This document shows, piece after piece, positions 52,701 to 63,930 of a DNA stretch of 64,000 bases. Every line of letters starts with the position of its first letter. Positions within the stretch are counted from its first letter, which is position 1. The notes under the pieces were generated by a model. It had not been told where the DNA came from. It saw only the letters and a list, made by a program, of their open reading frames with translations, and did no database searches. The position numbers and the translations under genes were made by a program. Source of the stretch: Symbiodinium natans (lineage: Eukaryota > Sar > Dinophyceae > Suessiales > Symbiodiniaceae); the NCBI GenBank assembly GCA_905221605.1, contig CAJNDS010002542.1, forward strand, positions 1 through 64,000. Direction: 5' to 3'.

Positions 52701-53922
52701 GCCTTTGGCGACGCCATGTTCCCGTTGCCCCTGAGGGGAGGGTGCCGAGGTGCCCCCTGAGACATTTTCAGGGCTTTAGGTTCAGGGTTTTTGGTTTGGG
52801 GTTTAGGGTTTCGGGTTTAGGGTTTAGGGCTAGAGGCCCCAAACCGAGAGGCCGGGTTTTTATGGTGCTTGTTTTTTGTCCCTTTAGAATTGGAGCCGTG
52901 CTCCCGATATTCTGGACTCCGGAGCTCCCTTGGGCGGGAAGCCCCCACGAGTTCGGCGTGCAAAACGGTGAGAGTGGAGCCCTTGAGCCCCTGAACCCCA
53001 GGGGATTCTACTCTATTTGGGGTTTAGGGTTTAGGGTGCAGGTTTAGGGTTTAGGGCCCAAACACGTGTCCTAGATCCTTCCGGCCGAACTTTATATAAA
53101 TCCTGAGTCCCTGACCTCATAAACCCTGCTAGGCCCTTTCATAAGTAGCTGCTCCCGAACGCCCCAAACTAACCCTAAACCCCAAACCATTAGCCTAAAC
53201 CCTAAACCCTGAACCCCAAACCTGTTCTGCGGCTACAAGCCGCCATGTATCGAACATGAAGAGGGTTTGAGCCGTTTAGGATTCAGGGTTTATGTATGGG
53301 TTTAGGGTTGAGGGATTAGGGTTTAGGGTTTAGCGTTTAGGGTTTAGGGTTTAGCGTTTAGGGTTTAAGGTTTATAGGGCTTAGGGTTCCGGGTTTAGGG
53401 TTTAGGCAGGGTGCAGGGGCATCGCCTTTACCGAGTCGCATGGGGCTATCACTGAAACCCTCCACCCCTAAGCCCAAATCTCTACCCCTCCGCCCTTGCC
53501 CCTAAACCCGAGACCCAAAACCCTAAAACCCACCCCAAAGAACCTGAGGCCCAGCCCGAAACTGCAAACCCCAAACCCTCAAGCCCTGCCCCAAAGCCTG
53601 TATTTGATGCAGCCATAAGCCCTCCGAGGCCGACGCAGAATCACCAGAGCATGAGCACCGAAACCCCAAATGAGCTTTAACTCATTAAAGCACCAAGCCC
53701 CTTAAACACTCCCCACGAGCTCCCGAAACCCCGTAAGCGCCCACAATCAGGATGCCAAACCACCAACTCCAGGCAAACCCCTAAACCCCTAAACCCCTAA
53801 ACCCCTAAACCCCTAAACCCCTAAACCCCTAAACCCCTAAACCCCTAAACCCCTAAACCCCTAAACCCCTAAACCCCCTAAACCCCCTAAACCCCTAAGC
53901 CCCACAACCCTGAACCGCCGCC
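52701..53922. other. Telomere variants, no clear gene
   Basis: TTTAGGG units at 52790-52830, 53020-53060, 53300-53410; CCCTAAA/CCCCAAA at 53170-53220. At 53598 the + frame reads VFDAAISPPRP, a possible scrap of a PPR first helix. The long + frame at 52742-53047 is mostly repeat-derived (FRVFGLGFRV). Confidence 0.6.
53774..53900. repeat. (CCCCTAAA)n array, 8-bp unit
   Basis: About 14 near-perfect CCCCTAAA units, a telomere variant one base longer than CCCTAAA, ending 22 bp before the ATG of the next PPR gene. Confidence 0.95.
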
Positions 53923-55996
53923 ATGCAGAGCCCCGGGCCACAGCTACAGGAGGCCCCGTCCTGCGGAGACCAACTTCGGCCGAGTGACTGCAACAAAGCC
54001 ATCAGCGCCCATGGGAAGGCGGCACGTTCAGAGAGCCCAGAGAGACAGAGAGAGAGAGAGAGACAGAGAGAGTGTCTGCATGTGTTTCCCGTCTGTGTGA
54101 GCAAGTAAGGCAAGGAAATGGGTGGCAGTAGAATTATAGTTGCTTACCAGTTGCTGAAACCCGTGTGGGAACACGGTGTGCAGGCCAAGGAGTGGCAGCT
54201 GGGCTTGGAGACTCTGCAGCAAATGCCGCGTGCTCGCCTGACTCCCGACGTGGTCAGCTTCAGTGCTGGCATCCACTGCTGTGCGAAACTGAGACCGGCT
54301 CACAGCAGGGAGTTTCCAATTTGGTTTGTGGGGGTTTACAATTAAGGCCCTAATAATAGACCCCCAAGTAGTAGGACTCCCGTATAGAAAGGACCCCAAT
54401 ACGATACCCCTAATTTCGGAAACCCCTTTGTTGCAAAAAACATCCCTGCGCGCCATCCCTGAACGGAACGACTGAGCTCCCTGGAATCCCTTATAAGAGA
54501 ATTTTCTAAGGAAAGTGGGGCATTGGCAGTTGGCACTGTGCCTGCTCGAGGAGATGCAAACACAACGAGTCGCACCCAACGTGATTTCCTTTAACGCTGC
54601 CATCAGCGCCTGCGAGAAAGGTGGTCAATGGCAGTTGGCCCTTCAGCTCTTATCAGAGATCCCCGCGTCCAAGGCTTCGGCAAATGTGGTCAGTTTCAGT
54701 GCCAGTATCAGTGCCTTCGAGAAAAGGAGTCAGTGGCGGCTGGCTCTGTGCTTATTGTCAGAAATGCAAAGGCATGAAGTTGAACCAAACGAGATCAGCT
54801 TCAATGCGGCCGTTAGCGCTTGTGAAAAGGCCGGTGAGTGGCAGATTGCTACTCAGCTTCTTTCCCACATGCCGGAAGCCAGACTTCTGCCAGGTGAGAT
54901 CAGCTTCAATGCGACAATGAGTGCTTGTGGTGGAGCAGGTCACTGGGACTTATCTCTCCATCTGTTGTCGGAAATGTCGGAAGCCGGTCTCCGTGCAAAC
55001 GTGGTGAGCTTCAGTGCCTGCATGAGTCCGCAGTGGCAGGCGGGTCTACAGCTATTGTCGGAGATGCCGGAGTGTGAAGTCGTACCCGATGTCATCAGCT
55101 ACAACTCGGTCATCAGCTCCTTGGATTTGCAGGGAAAGCATCACCTGGCCTTGGCACTCCTTGCTCAGATGCCCCTTGCACGCCTTGCCCCGGACCTCAT
55201 CAGCTACACCGCTACCATCAGCGCCTGCGCCAGCAGCGGAGACTGGCAGATGGCGCTGGAGCTCCTGCGAGAAATGCCCGCGGCCACCGTGGTGGCGGAG
55301 GTCATTAGCTTCAATGCCGCGATAAGTGCGGTTGACAAAGGAGGTGGCCCGTGGAATGTGGCACTGCACCTTGTTCAGGAGATGACCGCAACTGGACATG
55401 CCAGAAATGTGATAAGCTTCAATGCTTGCATTGGTGCCTTCGACAAGGGAGGGCAGTGGCAGTTGGCCCTAAATCTTCTCGCGCAGATGTCAAGGGCACG
55501 GGTAGGAGCCGATGTAATCACTTACGGTTCTGCAATCAGCTGCTGTGAGAGCTGTGGGCATTGGCAAGTAGCGCTCCAGCTCATTGCCGAGATGCTGCAA
55601 GCGAGAGTCGACCTAAACAGCATCTGCTTCAATGCCGCTGTCAGTGCATGTGAGAAGGCTTCGCAGTGGCAGCGGTCCCTTCAACTGCTCGCAGACATGC
55701 GGGATGGCACGATAACACCAAACGTTATCAGCTTCAGTGCCGCCATCAGCGCGTGCGCGGCACTGGCTGCATGGCAATCGGCATTGAGCCTTCTCTTTGC
55801 GATGACGGTGTCAGAAGTTCTGGCCAATGTCATCAGTTTCACTGCGGCTGCCACCGTTTGCGAGAGAGGCGGCCAGTACCACATGGCTCTGCCGCTTCTC
55901 TCCGGCATGTCCGCATTGGCCACATCGCAGATCGCTCTGAATCAAACGCTCCCTTTCCAATCTACTAGAGGAACCTTTTGCGTTCAAAGTACGTAA
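53923..55996 (+). CDS. PPR-repeat protein, three exons
   Basis: Exon 1 53923-54021 (MQSPGPQL..., then CNKAISAHGKA), exon 2 54184-54284, exon 3 54511-55996. Intron 1 (54022-54183) is GC-AG with a GA microsatellite; joining gives HGKAAKEWQLGL. Intron 2 (54285-54510) is GA-AG with GAAA repeated at both borders; joining gives CCAKVGHWQLALCLLEEM and a 35-residue repeat. Exon 3 has about 14 repeats; one (SFSACMSPQWQAGLQ) lacks five residues, and the exon 2 counterpart in the gene at 45843 is short at the same place. From 55061 on it is a near copy of 46896-47768. ATG 53923 is in a GCCGCC context and is a plausible start. It ends VQST-stop, but the stop overlaps GTACGTAA, which could be a donor. Confidence 0.8.
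54040..54076. repeat. (GA)n microsatellite in PPR intron
   Basis: GACAGAGAGAGAGAGAGACAGAGAGAG-type tract in the intron 54022-54183. Confidence 0.9.
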
Positions 55997-57744
55997 CTAT
56001 AGTTCATACACAATGAGTACATTGATTGAAGGGTATGAAAGGGCCAGGCTTGCTCTAGGTGACTCCCGAAGCGGCGAACATCCTGCCTAGAGTAATGTGT
56101 ATACCCCTGTTGAAAGTGAAAGATACAGTCAAATCAGGGTTTAGGGTTTAGGGTTTTGTTTTTGGGGTTCCAGGTTCCCTTCTAAAGTAACCAGCCAAAG
56201 GAAGGGTGCTCTCGTTGTAATATGGTTACTGGGCTACCAAGAACCCTAAACCCCAAACCCGAAACCCTAAACCCTAAACCCTAAACCCTAAACCCTAAAC
56301 CCTATGGAGACTTGAAGACTAGAAACACCGCCCCGCGGGGCAACATAAAGTGGCCTCTCAGGAAAGGGACCTCGGGCAGCTTCCGAACTTGTCTCGGCTA
56401 CTTGCTGAGGCCCAGGGGGGTGGGGTTTCGGGTTGAGGGTTTAGGGTTGAGGGTTGAGGGTTTAGGGTTTAGGGTTTAGGGTTTAGGGTTTGGCGCCTGG
56501 GGTCTAGGGCGGCTTGTGATTTGTAGTGTGGGGCCAAGTATCAAGAGGGCTTGAGGGTTAGGGTTTACAGGGTCAGGGTTAAGTGTCAGCAGGCTTTGGG
56601 GTTTAAGGTTTTGGGTTACGTATCAACAGGGGTGGGGTTCTGGATTTCGGGTTACAATCAGGTTTAGGGTTTAGTGATAAGGATCAAGAAGGCTTGGTGT
56701 TTAAGGCTTCAGGTCACTTATGAATAGGATTTAGGGTATAGGGTTGAAACCTACCCTTAGAAGTGAAAGCTGCGCACCTTCACCTACTCACCTACCCAAT
56801 GCAACTTATCGTTGAAATCCAAATCCTCAACCCCAGAAGCCCACCCAAATCCTCATAGCCAAGTCTGGGGCGCTCCAACCCTGTGACCGAACTTCGCCTT
56901 AAACCCTAAACCCTAAACCCTAAACCCTAAACCCTAAACCCTAAACCCTAAACCCTAAACCCTAAACCCTAAACCCTAAGCCCTAAACCCTAAACCCTAA
57001 ACCCTAAATCGCCTAAAGCCTACACCCTAAACCCTCATCAACACCGCTTCCCGTTTCGCACAGGGAACATCCACGCTGCGCGCGAGGACTGTTTTTCCAT
57101 CCGTCTCTGCGCCGGCCGGGGCCCTTGAACCCTAGAACCCGTTTAGGGTTTAGGGTTTAGGGTTTAGGGTTTAGGGTTTAGGATTTGGGGGCATCCAGGC
57201 CCCAAGATAACCCCGTGAAGCTCTTGAATCACCACTGAACCCGAGAAACCCTCAACAAGGGGTGAGGGAATCAAGGTTCTGGTCACCAACCTGTGCAGAA
57301 CTGGGGGGCTTCATGGTGGTGTCCAAAGTTAGGAACCCCTTTGTATTATACCGCCAGACCGCTACATGTAGTGACACCATGTAGTGTCCCTGCCAACATG
57401 GAAGCATCCATATATCATTAAACGCACCGACGATGCTGCTGAGCCAGCCTGCTGGCTTGTGATCGTTTGGGGCTTGGGTTTACGGATCAACGTGCAAGAT
57501 TAGGACCCCTCCTCCCCCTCCCCTCCCCCCTCCCCCGCCAATGACCAAGTCCATCTGTCAACTCCCACCCCCCCCCCCAAAAAAAAAAACAAAAAATTAA
57601 AGATAACCCCCAAACCCTAAGACCCTGAACCCTATGATGTATACCTCTAGTACACCAAAACCACTGAACCCTCAGCAGGCGTGGTGCGCGGTGTTGTGCA
57701 GTCAGGTGCGCTCTCCAGAAGATTAGACATCCAAGGGGTACACT
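55997..57744. other. Repeat-rich region, no gene seen
   Basis: The right end of a GCCCAGTA-type element at 56171-56241; CCCTAAA at 56255-56305; TTTAGGG at 56427-56490; degenerate units with repeated AAGAGGGCTTGAGGGTT/AAGTGTCAGCAGGC text at 56530-56700; CCCTAAA array 56898-57008; TTTAGGG 57140-57182; pyrimidine tract 57508-57540; poly-C/A 57571-57590. Confidence 0.65.
56898..57008. repeat. Interstitial telomeric array (CCCTAAA)n
   Basis: About 15 near-perfect units, followed at 57140-57182 by six TTTAGGG units in the opposite sense. Confidence 0.95.
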
Positions 57745-57840
57745 TTGGGATGTTCCCCCTTAACAGCCCTTAATAGGGAATATACTCGGGGGTACTATAA
57801 TCCCGATTCAGGACTGTAAGTCTAAAGGGGAGCATCCCAA
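57745..57840. mobile_element. TTGGGATGTTCCCCC hairpin element
   Basis: Arms TTGGGATGTTCCCCCTTA / TAAAGGGGAGCATCCCAA, 96 bp. GGTACA occurs on both sides (57737-57742 and 57841-57846), a probable target duplication. Confidence 0.8.
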
Positions 57841-58640
57841 GGTACATTCTTGGTTGTTTTTAGGGCTTTAGAGTTTTAGTGCTTAGAGTCCAGGACTTTG
57901 GTTCAGGATTTAGGGTTTAGGGGGCTTAGGGTTTAGGAATGCGGTTCTGGCTGTCGCTTTTTGGGTTGAGGACTCAGGGATATTCAGCGTTTTCAAGTTT
58001 AGGGCCTACTTGAAGGTTCATGGGTACTTTTAAGTAGGGTGGCAAGTGCCCTAAATGAGGTTTTGGCTAGAAAAACCCTGCTTGTAACCTTACTTATAGG
58101 TATTTAAATGAACCTCCAAGTAAGGTTTCGGGGTGCAGGACTTCGGATGTTCGGTTCGGAGGCAACCCATACGGCACACCCAATAGAAACCAAGCACGGT
58201 TCGGGCTTCAGGGTTTAGGGTTTAGGCCTTCAGGGTTCAGGGTTTAGGGTTCAGGGTTTATTATAGGGTTGAGGGTTCAGCGTTTATGGTTGAGCGTTTT
58301 GGGTTTATAGGGTTGAGGGTTTAGGGTTTATGCAGGGCTTCATTCACGGGAGCTTCTGCAACGAGGGAGTTCACGGCTTTATAGGCTTTAGGATGTGTCG
58401 GGCTTAGACCTTTGGATGTTAGGGGGTTGGTCGTTCTGTGGATCTAGATCAAACTGCGTACGCCTAGCAACACACACCCTCCAAACAAACTGAAAGCCCC
58501 AAGCCCTATAAACCCCAAGACCCAAATGCGAAACGCTACCTCGACCCTGATCCCATGCTGCCTCCAAACCCCCTCAAAACCTAAGCGCCTGTACCCTGAA
58601 CCCGCCAAGCCCTGCAGGCTACATTGAGTGCATCAAAAGG
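57841..58640. other. Telomere variants and a hairpin element
   Basis: TTTAGGG at 57905-57940 and 58210-58335; the GGTTCATGGGTA element 58007-58126; unique DNA 58340-58640 without coding signal. Confidence 0.6.
58007..58126. mobile_element. TACTTGAAGGTTCATGG element
   Basis: Left end CTACTTGAAGGTTCATGGGTA, right end AAATGAACCTCCAAGTAAGG, about 120 bp. Same family as 62961-63042 and, more diverged, 51714-51808. Confidence 0.65.
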
Positions 58641-58840
58641 GGTGCGCTAGATCGCATTGACCGTCTTGATTGCCTTGACCCCCATCGGCGATCTCAAGAT
58701 CGTCAAGAAGGTCAAGAGGGTCGGCTTGAACGCCTTGACCTTCTCTCCTCGGGACGTCAAGAAGGTCAAGAGGGCCTAAAGAAGCGTCAAGAGCGTCAAG
58801 AAAGACATGCGCTCTCCCGCGCCCCCGCGTCTCTAGATTC
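58640..58840. repeat. Short repeats of GTCAAGAAGGTCAAGAG
   Basis: GTCAAGAAGGTCAAGAGGG occurs at 58704 and 58755, with further GTCAAGA(A/G)CGTCAAG copies at 58793-58803 and inverted CTTGAC copies (58667-58678, 58734). C-rich tracts follow at 58858-58900. Confidence 0.7.
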
Positions 58841-60350
58841 CCTAAAGCCTCTCTATCTCCCCCCCGCCCCCCTTTCCCCCCCTTCCCCCCCCCTCCCCCC
58901 GAAGCGCTCCTAATCTCCCTGACCCAGTGGTGAGTCGGAGGCGCCACCGGAGTCCGGTGTTTTGGGCAACGAGTGGACGCCAGAAGCATGCTGGACCGCG
59001 GGGGGCATTCGGGAGATTTTGGGTGGGTTTAGGTTTCGGTTTTTCCAGGGCACGCTGATAAGCGCGCAGTTGTTTGAAGACTTTTTCACCCCAAGGCCAC
59101 CCAAACGCAATGCCAAGCCGGAGCCAAAATTCAAGCCAGAGCAGTTCCAAATGCTGACTGCCTCTACAAACCGCAACCCGGGCGTTTGCGCTGGTGTAGG
59201 GGCAGTCGCAGGGGAACCCTGATCCAAGATTAGGCTTCAGGAGCGAAAGGCGGGAGGCCTCTGGGGTCACTTGGCCAGAGGGCAAAGGACACCCCCTTTC
59301 AGCATTGGCGCAGGGGGCGGGTTGCCTGTCAGGGGCTTCCGGGCCTTTCAGGGGCAAGGCCAGCCTGGTCTCGCTGAGCGTTCGACTGCGCCCCTACCCC
59401 AACGGAGAGCGGTGGAGGGTGGCCTCAGGGGAGTTTAGAGGCAGATGGAGTGGGATTTAGGAGTTTTTGGTACGAGCTTTTGAGTTGGTTTCAGGGATGT
59501 ACAGTTTTGGGAGAAGAATCGAAGGCAACATGGGGTTTATGCACTGTAAAGCGCAGAGCTTGCTAAAGTTCTTGATTTATGCACTGTAAAGCGCAGAGCT
59601 TGCTAAAGTTCTTGAGTAAGCCCTAAACCAGGCTTAAACCCTAAACACCTAAACCCGAAACCCGAACGCTTGGAGCTGTGGGCATAGGACGTGGGTGCTT
59701 GGGCATGTGATTCTGTCCCCTTTCGGGTTTGGGGTTTAGGGTTTAGGGTTTAGGAAGATTGACGGCAAGAGCTTTGCACCAGCTAAGCCCTCAACCTATA
59801 AACCTTAAATCTGTTTCTGAGCTCGGAAGGACGGACCCTCCAGGCGATGAAGATGCAGGCAAAAACCTCTTGGGGTTTGGGGCTTAGGCTTCGGGGGGGT
59901 TTGGGCAGAGATGTGTGATTCCGGGAGTTGAAATCGTGCAGACTGACGTGGACTCCTTTGCTCATGCCCGGACGAAAAGGAAGAGACTATACTGTAGTCC
60001 CCAAACCCTACACGCGAGTTCCCATACCCAAAATTGCAGATCAACCACCAGCCCCCCTCCACTCCATTTTTGAGCCTGACCCCTAAACCCTAAACCCTAA
60101 TAAGGCCTGTCACAAAATCCAGAGGGCTGAGGTTTTCTAAGTTTAGCTTCGTTCTTTTGACTACGTTTCTTGGAAGACCCTAAACCCTACACCCTACACC
60201 CTAAACCCTAAACCCTAAATCCTAAACCCTAAACCCTAAACCCTAAACCCTGAACAGGACCACCCCTCAGCCCTAAAATGCCTCTGAGAGGTGTCTCCGA
60301 GGCCCGGAAAGGGAAAGCAGTCTACAGGGATGCTTAAGCCCTTCAACGGG
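58841..60350. other. Unassigned region
   Basis: 58962-59222 (+, 86 codons) and 58842-59357 (-, 171 codons) are overlapping open frames of fair composition; neither shows a known domain. 59536-59615 is a perfect 40-bp tandem duplication. CCCTAAA units lie at 59625-59670 and 60178-60258, TTTAGGG at 59728-59752. Confidence 0.4.
59536..59615. repeat. Perfect 40-bp tandem duplication
   Basis: The unit starts TTTATGCACTGTAAAGCGCA and ends AAGTTCTTGA; two copies (59536-59575, 59576-59615) are identical, which implies a recent event. Confidence 0.95.
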
Positions 60351-60480
60351 TTAGAGGGTTTATAGGGTGTATAGGGTTTACAGGGTTTAGAGGGTTTACA
60401 GGGTTTACAGGGTTTACAGGGTTGATAGGGTTTACAGGGTTGATAGGTTTTTGGGCTTAGGGTTTAGGGTTCAGGGTTCC
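60351..60480. repeat. GGGTTTACA / GGGTTTATA 9-bp array
   Basis: About ten 9-bp units (GGGTTTACA with GGGTTGATA and GGGTGTATA). It is the opposite-strand kind of the 9-bp array at 1-140. Confidence 0.85.
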
Positions 60481-62010
60481 CCAAACTTTTCGACATCAGG
60501 TTGAGGGTTCCGGGATGGAGGTTCCAAGGTTTAGGGTCAATTGGCACCCCATACTACACTCACATATCTGTCGGAGGAACCCCACATACTCTATGCACTC
60601 ACCAAGCACCATAAACATGAATCCTGCAATACAATTTGCATAAATACCTTCTTCGTACACCTGTATAGGTTGCACTTGCGCCCGAAAAGGTACTATGTCG
60701 GAACCTCTGTAAGGCTCAAGCGTATAGGAACTGGGCACGCGGGCTGTTGAGGGTGAAAGATCACATGGACACTCCAAGAGCATCCGACAGGCCCTGCTGT
60801 GGAAGTATTGGGCTTAGGCTTTTGGGGTTGAGGGTTTAGGGTTAGGGTTTTGCCACTATACGCGATTCATGAAATGGGGAGGGGGACATGTGCCTATGCG
60901 CATGTGCCTAAACCCTAAATCCGAACCCCATGAGCCCTATGAACCCTCCGAACCCTTTGAACCCTAAGTCCCAAGCCCTAAACCCGATTGGACTCCATTG
61001 GGCAAGCGGTTTCTGAGCCAAAAGTTGCCAAGATGTTGTGAGAGCTACAGTGTGAGGCAGTGCTGCCTTGAGGCCAGGCAAGAGACTCCCCAATACCTTT
61101 AGATGCGCCCGCGTTCCGCGTAATCGCCCCCCCCCCCCCCCCCCCCCCCCTCAAATGGTATCCCCCCCCATGGTATCCCGCCCCCCAAACCCTGCCCGTT
61201 AACCCTAAAAACGCCACAAACCCCAAACCCTGAACCCTAAGCCCTAAAACCTAAACCCACCAAGAAAAATCGCAGGGGGGAGAAGGGTAAACCCGAAACC
61301 TGAACCGCTTCAAACCCCGAATCGTAAGCCCAGCACGAACCACAGGGGGGATAGCCCAAACCTTGAACCCTAAACTCCAAACCCGGCGTGAACCAATGGA
61401 CTAAGGGGGTCAGACTGAAAATCCTGAACTCTACAGCCTAACCCTAAACCCTAAACCCATGAACCACAGACCATCAACCACAGGGCGGGGGGGAGGGGGG
61501 GCAACCCAAAACCCACCATGAACCACAGCAGCTATGCTGGCTCATATACACCCCTCAAACCCCGCAAACGCGAAACTCACCGGCCAGGCGCTACCGCTGA
61601 GTCCAGGCACTGGCGGGGGTGAGGCCCGACGAAGGTGTTTCAGATTTTTTATGCTTGGCCCTTGATCCCAAAGTCTCAATCCCAAACCCATGCCGAACCC
61701 TGTTGAACCCAAAGCCCTATCTTTCTACACACCTAATAATTCTACTATTTAAACCAACCTGAGGGGGCACGCCCAAACCCGAAACCCTAAGCTCTCAGCC
61801 CAAAACTCTATGGACCCCCATTTTCGGAAGCATCTTTGTACATGAGTCCAAGAGTGTAGGGGCTGAGGATGCATCAGGGGCCCAAGGCTAAGGTGCTTGT
61901 ATGGATTTAGGGGGTTCAGGGGCTTTGGCGGTTTAGGGGGGTTTAGGGCTGAGGAGTTGGGGGTTTCTCGGGATATCTTCTTGTGTGTGTGTGTGCGGGT
62001 TGGGTTGGTC
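60481..62010. other. Unassigned, repeat-rich
   Basis: 60541-60783 has overlapping frames on both strands without recognised domains. A C tract of 23 bases at 61128-61150, degenerate CCCTAAA/CCCGAAA text at 61200-61480, and TTTAGGG variants at 61905-61955. No gene supported. Confidence 0.5.
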
Positions 62011-62053
62011 CGTTGCGAATTTCGATGCCGTTGTGGAAGCATGCAAGAGGTGA
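62011..62053 (+). pseudogene. PPR scrap
   Basis: The + frame from tggtccgttgcg reads WSVANFDAVVEACKR-stop, the first helix of a PPR unit (NFDAVVEAC). Too short to be certain. Confidence 0.35.
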
Positions 62054-62513
62054 ACTTTGGAGGTTGTAGTTCGTCGAGGCTCGCGGAGGTTGCACTCGAT
62101 GAATATACATAAACATATAGATATCAATATAAATATTAGTATAACTGTAAATACAGTCTTATATATATATATAAGTGTGTATATATATATACAATATTTA
62201 ATCCCGATACACAAACGAATAATTGAATAAATGCGTATAGACAAAAATGTAGATTTGTTTTTGTGTATTTGCTTGTAATTTTCTGGCGTATGGCTGAAGG
62301 TTTTGGGGAGCTACGTCAGCTGTCTGTTCTGGATCTCAAACATAGTTGGCTTCAGCCGCAGAAACCCAAAACCTTCTCTTCAAGTGAAAAGGGCGTCTAT
62401 AGTAGTTTGGGTACCAAGTATTCACCATCAAGGCACTTCGGCTCTCTGGGAGTCACTAGGACCCCAAACGCTCAACCCTAAACCCCAAAACCGTAAAACT
62501 CTATGTATGGATC
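62054..62513. other. AT-rich tract and unassigned frame
   Basis: AT-rich 62100-62270 with a TA run at 62160-62192. The + frame 62263-62481 contains GFGELRQLSVLDLKHS, which looks like one leucine-rich repeat, but a single unit is not enough for a call. Confidence 0.4.
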
Positions 62514-62620
62514 TTGGGATGTTCCCCCTTAAACTGACCATCCTTAATATGGATTACAATGGGGGTGCTACTGCTATGATCCCTACGAAGGTGTTCGTAT
62601 AAGTTGGGGGGGACATCCCC
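62514..62620. mobile_element. TTGGGATGTTCCCCC hairpin element
   Basis: Arms TTGGGATGTTCCCCCTTAAACTGACCATCCTTA / GGGGGGGACATCCCC. GGATC occurs directly on the left (62509-62513) and GGATCC near the right end (62625), a probable 5-bp target duplication. Confidence 0.75.
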
Positions 62621-62960
62621 ATACGGATCCTTGAACCCTACGGGATTGCGCAGTTCAATGCGATGCCCCCGTCCAGCGGGCGTGGTAGAGTGCCAGAGAC
62701 GCGCCTTGCAACGGTCAGGGTTTTGGGCTTGGGGCTTGGGTTTCTTCTTGGCAGGACAGGTTGAAATCGTTTGTATTTTGTCCTTTTTGGACTTCTGAGG
62801 ATCTTGTTTTTCGGATTTTTTCCCGAATTTCAGGCGCCAAGGGGGCTGCAGGGTTTGGAGGCGCTGGAAAGGATTTTGGTTTCAACGTCGGTCGGGAAAT
62901 ACGTGGTTGGAAGGTCGTCCTGGCGGGCATGCTGCTGCCCTCCTTGTTGCTGTTTCTCTG

Positions 62961-63042
62961 TACTTGGAGGTTCATGGGTAGCACGTAGGGTTGTTAGGGT
63001 ACTTATAAGCCCTACTTGTAACTACCCATGAACCTCGAAGTA
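62961..63042. mobile_element. GGTTCATGGGTA hairpin element
   Basis: Arms TACTTGGAGGTTCATGGGTA / AACTACCCATGAACCTCGAAGTA, 82 bp with a short loop containing GGGTACTTATAAGCCC. The best-preserved member of its family in the window. Confidence 0.8.
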
Positions 63043-63640
63043 GCTCCCCTTTAGCCTAACGGGCCTAAGCTGCCATAGCTGTGGGTTGTTTCGAGCTCCT
63101 CTTTTCAGGCCGTAGGCAGGCTGCGAGTTTTGCAGGGTCGCGCCTTTCGTCGCAAAACCTCAATCACTGTGGGACACGCAAATGTGGCAGGCAGGCACTT
63201 TCCGGCCTTTAGTTCGGGGTCTCCGGACAGCTACTCGTGCCGCTCGTACATTTGCTCCAAACACACAAGGGGAGTTGTACTTCGCGGCGTTCGCAATCGG
63301 GCACCCGCCTCTATCCCATACGCATGCTCCACCTGAAGTACAAATCTGTCCATTGACTGTGCTCCCACCACCCGTGCGCTCGTCGCAAAGTAAAGGGTAA
63401 GTGGAAGGGTAAGTGGCTTTGTTTAAGGGTTATAAAGTCTAATCGCCCCACATCGTCAGAACGGTTGTGGCTTCTGGGCCTTGGATTGTGCTCATGCGAG
63501 TGACTGCGAGTGACACTAGCGATGCGTCGTCATGGCCGCTTGGTCTGGTGCACACCGTTGGGGGTCTACGCTTGGGTGGTTTACATATCCGCATGACTTG
63601 CAACTTAGCGTTCTTCAGGAGTAGCCGCCCAGTGGGAAAG

Positions 63641-63930
63641 GGTTATAACCCTAAACCCTATAACCCTAAACCCTAAACCCTCAACCCTCAACCCTAAACC
63701 CTAAACCCTAAACCCTAAACCTGGAAAAGCGCACCCATTGAGGATTTGGGCAGTGGCCAAAGATGCCTTTGCTGCCCGCGGCGAGCCTTTCAGGCCTCGT
63801 GACGTGCAGGGGGGAGAGGCAGGGGGTAGGCTTTAGGGTTCAGGTTTAGGGTTTAGGGTTTAGGGTTTAGGGTTTAGGGTCTAGGGTCTAGGGTTTAGGG
63901 TTTAGGGTTTAGGGTTTAGGGTTTAGGGTC
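63641..63930. repeat. Facing telomeric arrays
   Basis: CCCTAAA units at 63641-63720 and TTTAGGG units at 63845-63930 stand in opposite orientation around 120 bp of unique DNA, the same layout as at 6667-7050 and 39660-40060. Confidence 0.9.

Noticed and set aside
58842-59357. 171-codon minus-strand frame as a gene
   Set aside because: Overlaps an equally good + frame, runs into C tracts, and shows no known motif; all supported genes are on the + strand.
62263-62481. Leucine-rich-repeat protein
   Set aside because: Only one unit-like stretch; no array and no neighbouring coding support.
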